From: Clostridium cuniculi
GTDB taxonomy: Bacteria; Bacillota; Clostridia; Clostridiales; Clostridiaceae
Assembly (NCBI RefSeq): GCF_004353185.1
Contig: NZ_SMUS01000011.1
Location: forward strand, 53,991-117,990
DNA length: 64,000 bases
Direction: 5' to 3'
Both the position numbers and the translations under genes were made by a program. The notes beneath the pieces are model-generated. The model worked only from the letters and a program-made list of their open reading frames with translations, was not told the origin of the DNA and did not search any database. How positions within the stretch are numbered: the stretch's first letter is position 1; each line of letters opens with the position of its first letter. Below are positions 61,247 through 64,000 of this stretch, one piece after another.

Positions 61247-61449
61247 ATGAAGACATTAATAATTCTTATAATAGCATTGATATTCTCTATATTCATGGCA
61301 GTAGATAAAGATGGAGTAAAAATAAATAATAAAACAATTCAGCTTATCCTAAAAGAGTGGTATATTGCTTTATAGCATTAATACTATTTGCATCAATAAT
61401 CTCCTGGTTTACCATACTACCAATATTAGGACTACTATCATTACTATAA
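61247..61449 (+). pseudogene. Small membrane protein gene with a single-base frameshift
   Basis: Reads MKTLIILIIALIFSIFMAV with an internal stop at 61375. The shifted frame gives SAYPKRVVYCFIALILFASIISWF and continues to 61449. Adding one A in the AAAA run near 61331-61334 joins them into a two-segment membrane protein of about 67 residues. Either a sequencing indel or a mutation. Confidence 0.6.
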
Positions 61450-61454
61450 TACAT

Positions 61455-61490
61455 AAACACTTAGGTTAATCCTGGGTGTTTTTCTTTTCT
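61455..61490 (+). terminator. Terminator of the nrd/dut operon
   Basis: ACACTTAGG/CCTGGGTGT stem with two wobbles and a T-run. Confidence 0.75.
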
Positions 61491-61520
61491 AAAAATTAAA
61501 ATATAAATTAACAAAATATG

Positions 61521-61549
61521 TTGACAGAATGAAAATACCAATATATAAT
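61521..61549 (+). promoter_or_regulatory. DNA ligase promoter
   Basis: TTGACA, 17-base spacer, TATAAT, with ATATAAATTAACAAAAT upstream. Confidence 0.85.
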
Positions 61550-61595
61550 AATATACATAAGGTACAAGTTGCCAAATAAATTAAGAGGTGATTGA

Positions 61596-62876
61596 ATGGA
61601 AAAAGTATTAGAAATTATCGATCGATTAAGATCAACTACAAAGACAAATGAGAAATTAGCAATATTAAAAAATAATCAAGATAATGAATTGCTAAAAGAA
61701 ATTCTATATTATACATATAGTGATAAGAATTATGGTTTTAGCGAAAAGCTGCTAAGACAAGCTATGGAATCATATGAAACTAAATTTATTCTAACTTGGA
61801 AAAACTACAAAGATATGTTAGATGAATTATCCTCTAGCAACATCAACGATAAACTAAGAGAAGAAACATATGAATTCCTTTCTTTATATGGTGAAGAAGA
61901 ACGTGATTTATATATTAATATAATATCAAATGATTTAAAGATAGGAATGAATGTAAAATCAATAAATAAAGCTATTTCTGGATTAATACCTATATTTGGT
62001 GTTCAGCTAGCAGAATCTTTCTTTAAACAAAAAGAAGGTTTCTTGGATGGAAAAGAATTTATTCTATCTACTAAACTTGATGGGAATAGACTTGTGGCTA
62101 TTAAAAACAAAGATAAGGTTGAATTTAAAACTAGACAAGGTAAAGTAATGGAGGGATTAATTGAATTAGAAGAAGAATTTAAAGATATCCCAAATGGAAT
62201 TGTTTTAGATGGTGAATTAATTCTTAAAAACGATAAGAACTTACCTTCAGATGAATTGTTTAGAGAAACTATGAAAGTTGCTAGGAAGAAAGGAGAGAAG
62301 AGAAATTTAGAATTCCATGTGTTCGATTGTATTGAATTAGATGGATTTAACAAGGGTTATGATCCTACTCCTTGTATAGAAAGAAAACAAAAGGTTTCTA
62401 ATTTAATTAAAAATAAAAAGTGGTTAATTTAGGTTCCTGCTTTATATATAGGGAAAGATACCAATATGATAACTAAATTATTAGATGAAGCTATTTCGAA
62501 TAATCAGGAAGGCATAATGATTAATATAGCAAACTCAGGATATAGTTGCAAGAGAAACAAAGACATTTTGAAAGTTAAAAGGATGACAAGTTATGATTTA
62601 CGTATAGTTGGATTCGAAGAAGGTTCTGGCAACTTCAAATCAATGTTAGGAGCTGCCTTAGTTGACCTTAGGGGAGAGAATATAGTTGGTGTAGGTTCAG
62701 GGTGGACTATAGAAGATAGGCAAGAGATATGGAGGAATCAAGATAAATATTTAGGTAGAATTTTAGAGGTTCAGTTCTTCGAAGAAAGTGTTGATTCAAA
62801 AACTGGATTGCCAAGCCTACGTTTTCCGGTTGCCAAATGCATCAGAGAAGAAGGAAAAGAAGTTTCTTACAACTAA
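61596..62876 (+). pseudogene. ATP-dependent DNA ligase interrupted by an in-frame TAG
   Basis: The first part (61596-62432, 278 residues) has motif I STKLDGNRLVAIK (nucleophile Lys160), RQGKVMEG (Ia/III region), IVLDGELIL (III) and EFHVFDCIELDG (IIIa). After TAG at 62430, the same frame continues with VPALYIGKDTN, QEGIMINIAN (IV), ILKVKRM (V) and the OB domain (VGVGSGWT). Together it is a complete ligase of about 426 residues. The stop splits the adenylation domain, so neither half should work alone. It could be a nonsense mutation, or two compensating indels (WLNLVPALY would be natural), or readthrough. Confidence 0.8.
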
Positions 62877-62898
62877 TGATATAAATTAATAAAGTTAA

Positions 62899-62927
62899 TT
62901 GACAAAATAAAGGACAAGTTATATAAT
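62899..62927 (+). promoter_or_regulatory. Promoter upstream of 62980 gene
   Basis: TTGACA, 17-base spacer, TATAAT, with ATATAAATTAATAAAGT upstream. Confidence 0.8.
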
Positions 62928-62979
62928 AGCTATACAAACATAATATGTAAAATTAATAGATTAAAAGGAGAGTTTAAAA

Positions 62980-63276
62980 ATGGTTAAGATGGTGGGGATT
63001 AAAAATTTAGAATTGGGATCACTAGTAAATAAAATTATAGAAGAAAAAGTTGAATTAGCAAAAGAAAATAAACAATTAAGACAAATAGCCAAAGATTTAA
63101 GTATAAGAATTCAACAATATGAAGAGTTTTATGGAACATTAGAAAACAATATTGGCGAACTGAACATTGCTGAAAGTGGTTATAGTGAAGATGATATTGT
63201 TGATTATAAAGCATGGGAATCACAGCATGACGATTTTGATGCAGCAGCAAAAGCTTATGCAGAATATTATAATTAA
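62980..63276 (+). CDS. Coiled-coil acidic protein, 98 aa
   Basis: 98 residues: coiled coil at about 15-50 (EEKVELAKENKQLRQIAKDL), then an acidic end (WESQHDDFDAAAKAYAEYY). AAAGGAG site, own promoter. Unrecognised. Confidence 0.65.
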   Translation: MVKMVGIKNLELGSLVNKIIEEKVELAKENKQLRQIAKDLSIRIQQYEEFYGTLENNIGELNIAESGYSEDDIVDYKAWESQHDDFDAAAKAYAEYYN

Positions 63277-63299
63277 TACATAAATAGAAGGTGTAAAAA

Positions 63300-63503
63300 A
63301 TGAATATGTACGAAATTGAATGTGAATTAAAAGTTCATCACTTATATAGTGTAGCAGCTAATAGTCTAGAAGAAGCTAAACAATATCTTGAAAAGGAAAG
63401 ATATATACATGATATTGATAATAATGTAAGGATATTGGACAAAGTGTTCCTAGGAAGTGTTAGCAATGAAGTAGTTAATTCTAATATAAGGTGGGAAGAT
63501 TGA
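63300..63503 (+). CDS. Small protein, 67 aa
   Basis: 67 residues, with the YEIECELKVHHLYSVAANSLEEAKQYLE pattern of small phage proteins of unknown function. GAAGGTG site. Its stop overlaps the next start (TGATG). Confidence 0.6.
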   Translation: MNMYEIECELKVHHLYSVAANSLEEAKQYLEKERYIHDIDNNVRILDKVFLGSVSNEVVNSNIRWED

Positions 63504-63643
63504 TGGTTAAGTTAATAGCTTTGATATTATTAATAACAATATTTTTAATTATGTTTATTACTGCTATATGTTGTTTAGTTATGGCAAGTCACACAGATGA
63601 TTTTTGGCTAGGCGAGAAACAATATGAGAATGATATAAATTAA
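63503..63643 (+). CDS. Small membrane protein, 46 aa
   Basis: 46 residues, one hydrophobic helix (LIALILLITIFLIMFITAIC). The start overlaps the previous stop, so it is coupled. Confidence 0.55.
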   Translation: MVKLIALILLITIFLIMFITAICCLVMASHTDDFWLGEKQYENDIN

Positions 63644-63669
63644 TATAAAAATAAAACGAGGTGATTATA

Positions 63670-63846
63670 ATGATAAAACAAACTAAAGTAAGAACATTTT
63701 CTGCTGAGTCTATTACAAAATTAGAAAATAAATTAAATGAATTCTGTAAAGATAAAGAGATTAAAACTATACAATATCAAATAGATAATAATTTATGTCT
63801 ATATAAACATATAGCTATGGTTGTATATGAAATCATAACACATTAA
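63670..63846 (+). CDS. Small protein, 58 aa
   Basis: 58 residues (VRTFSAESITKLENKLNEFC), a pattern of small sporulation- or phage-associated proteins with unknown role. ATG 63670 follows GAGGTG; GTG 63661 is within that site. Confidence 0.55.
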   Translation: MIKQTKVRTFSAESITKLENKLNEFCKDKEIKTIQYQIDNNLCLYKHIAMVVYEIITH

Positions 63847-64000
63847 AATTGAAGTTTTATAAAAATTAATAAAAAAGAAATATAGTGTAGGAAACTAAAC
63901 CGTATTTATAGTAATTTAAATAATACTTTCATAGAGAAAAATAACGAAGAGTACAGAATAAATAGTTGTAATAAAAGTAGTTAAGATAGTAAACACTATG

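Noticed and set aside
61596..62876. Recoding of TAG as a sense codon on this element
   Set aside because: TAG ends the integrase, the 10089 gene, the XRE gene and others at natural lengths; only the ligase shows an internal TAG.

Overview
The window is strongly AT-rich, with AGGAGG-type ribosome binding sites and dense, mostly plus-strand genes, many under 100 codons. It reads as part of a large extrachromosomal element of a clostridial Bacillota, most likely a plasmid or plasmid-prophage like the Clostridium botulinum c-st type. The basis is a TubR/TubZ (type III) partition pair, a Rep_3 initiator with iterons, an FtsK-like translocase, a phage-type regulatory block (Bro-N antirepressor, tyrosine recombinase, XRE repressor) and a complete phage-style replication and nucleotide-metabolism block. 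No capsid, tail, terminase, tRNA, rRNA, IS or CRISPR was seen here, so the phage assignment is inference.

Layout. 1-5.6 kb: tubR-tubZ, a convergent YdjM-like membrane protein, then a membrane protein / FtsK-like ATPase / relaxation-like operon and small proteins. 5.6-8.9 kb: structured intergenic DNA, minus-strand repA, an iteron origin, and about 1.2 kb of non-coding DNA with unusual composition. 8.9-14.6 kb: small genes, several with their own promoter, a RepL-like winged-helix protein and a GIY-YIG protein. 14.7-18.8 kb: regulatory module of MazF-like protein, TPR-like protein, small exported peptide with a duplicated ILNPW motif, Bro-N antirepressor, integrase and XRE repressor with a palindromic operator. 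19.1-21.6 kb: ParB/DGQHR-like protein overlapping a recombinase-like protein that lacks catalytic residues and carries a NUMOD1-like tail. 21.7-42.2 kb: a long array of small, mostly unrecognised early-type genes with scattered recognisable ones (guanylate kinase, DUF1653, YopX, DUF5662, macro domain, methyltransferase, RNA ligase, Cys-rich proteins). 42.3-54.5 kb: replication/recombination: SSB-like protein, Sak4-like ATPase, DnaB-like helicase, primase, PD-(D/E)XK nuclease, DNA polymerase III alpha, RecD2-like helicase. 54.6-64 kb: phosphatase, 3D-domain exported protein, anaerobic ribonucleotide reductase nrdD (split by a group I intron) and nrdG, HNH endonuclease, dUTPase and an ATP-dependent DNA ligase interrupted by a stop.

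How it fits together. RepA/iterons and TubRZ would maintain the element as a plasmid. The second half supplies its own replisome and dNTPs. The 14.7-18.8 kb block is a plausible decision switch, with the peptide and TPR-like protein as a candidate cell-cell signalling input. Two features cut across the map. An ATAAATTAAYAAAA-like motif recurs in intergenic gaps, either just upstream of -35 boxes or just upstream of ribosome binding sites. A near-identical pseudoknot-capable leader precedes both the SSB-like gene and the Sak4-like gene. At least four small genes show single-base frameshifts that look like homopolymer indels, so sequence quality should be borne in mind. The last 154 bases (63847-64000) hold no gene I can support.
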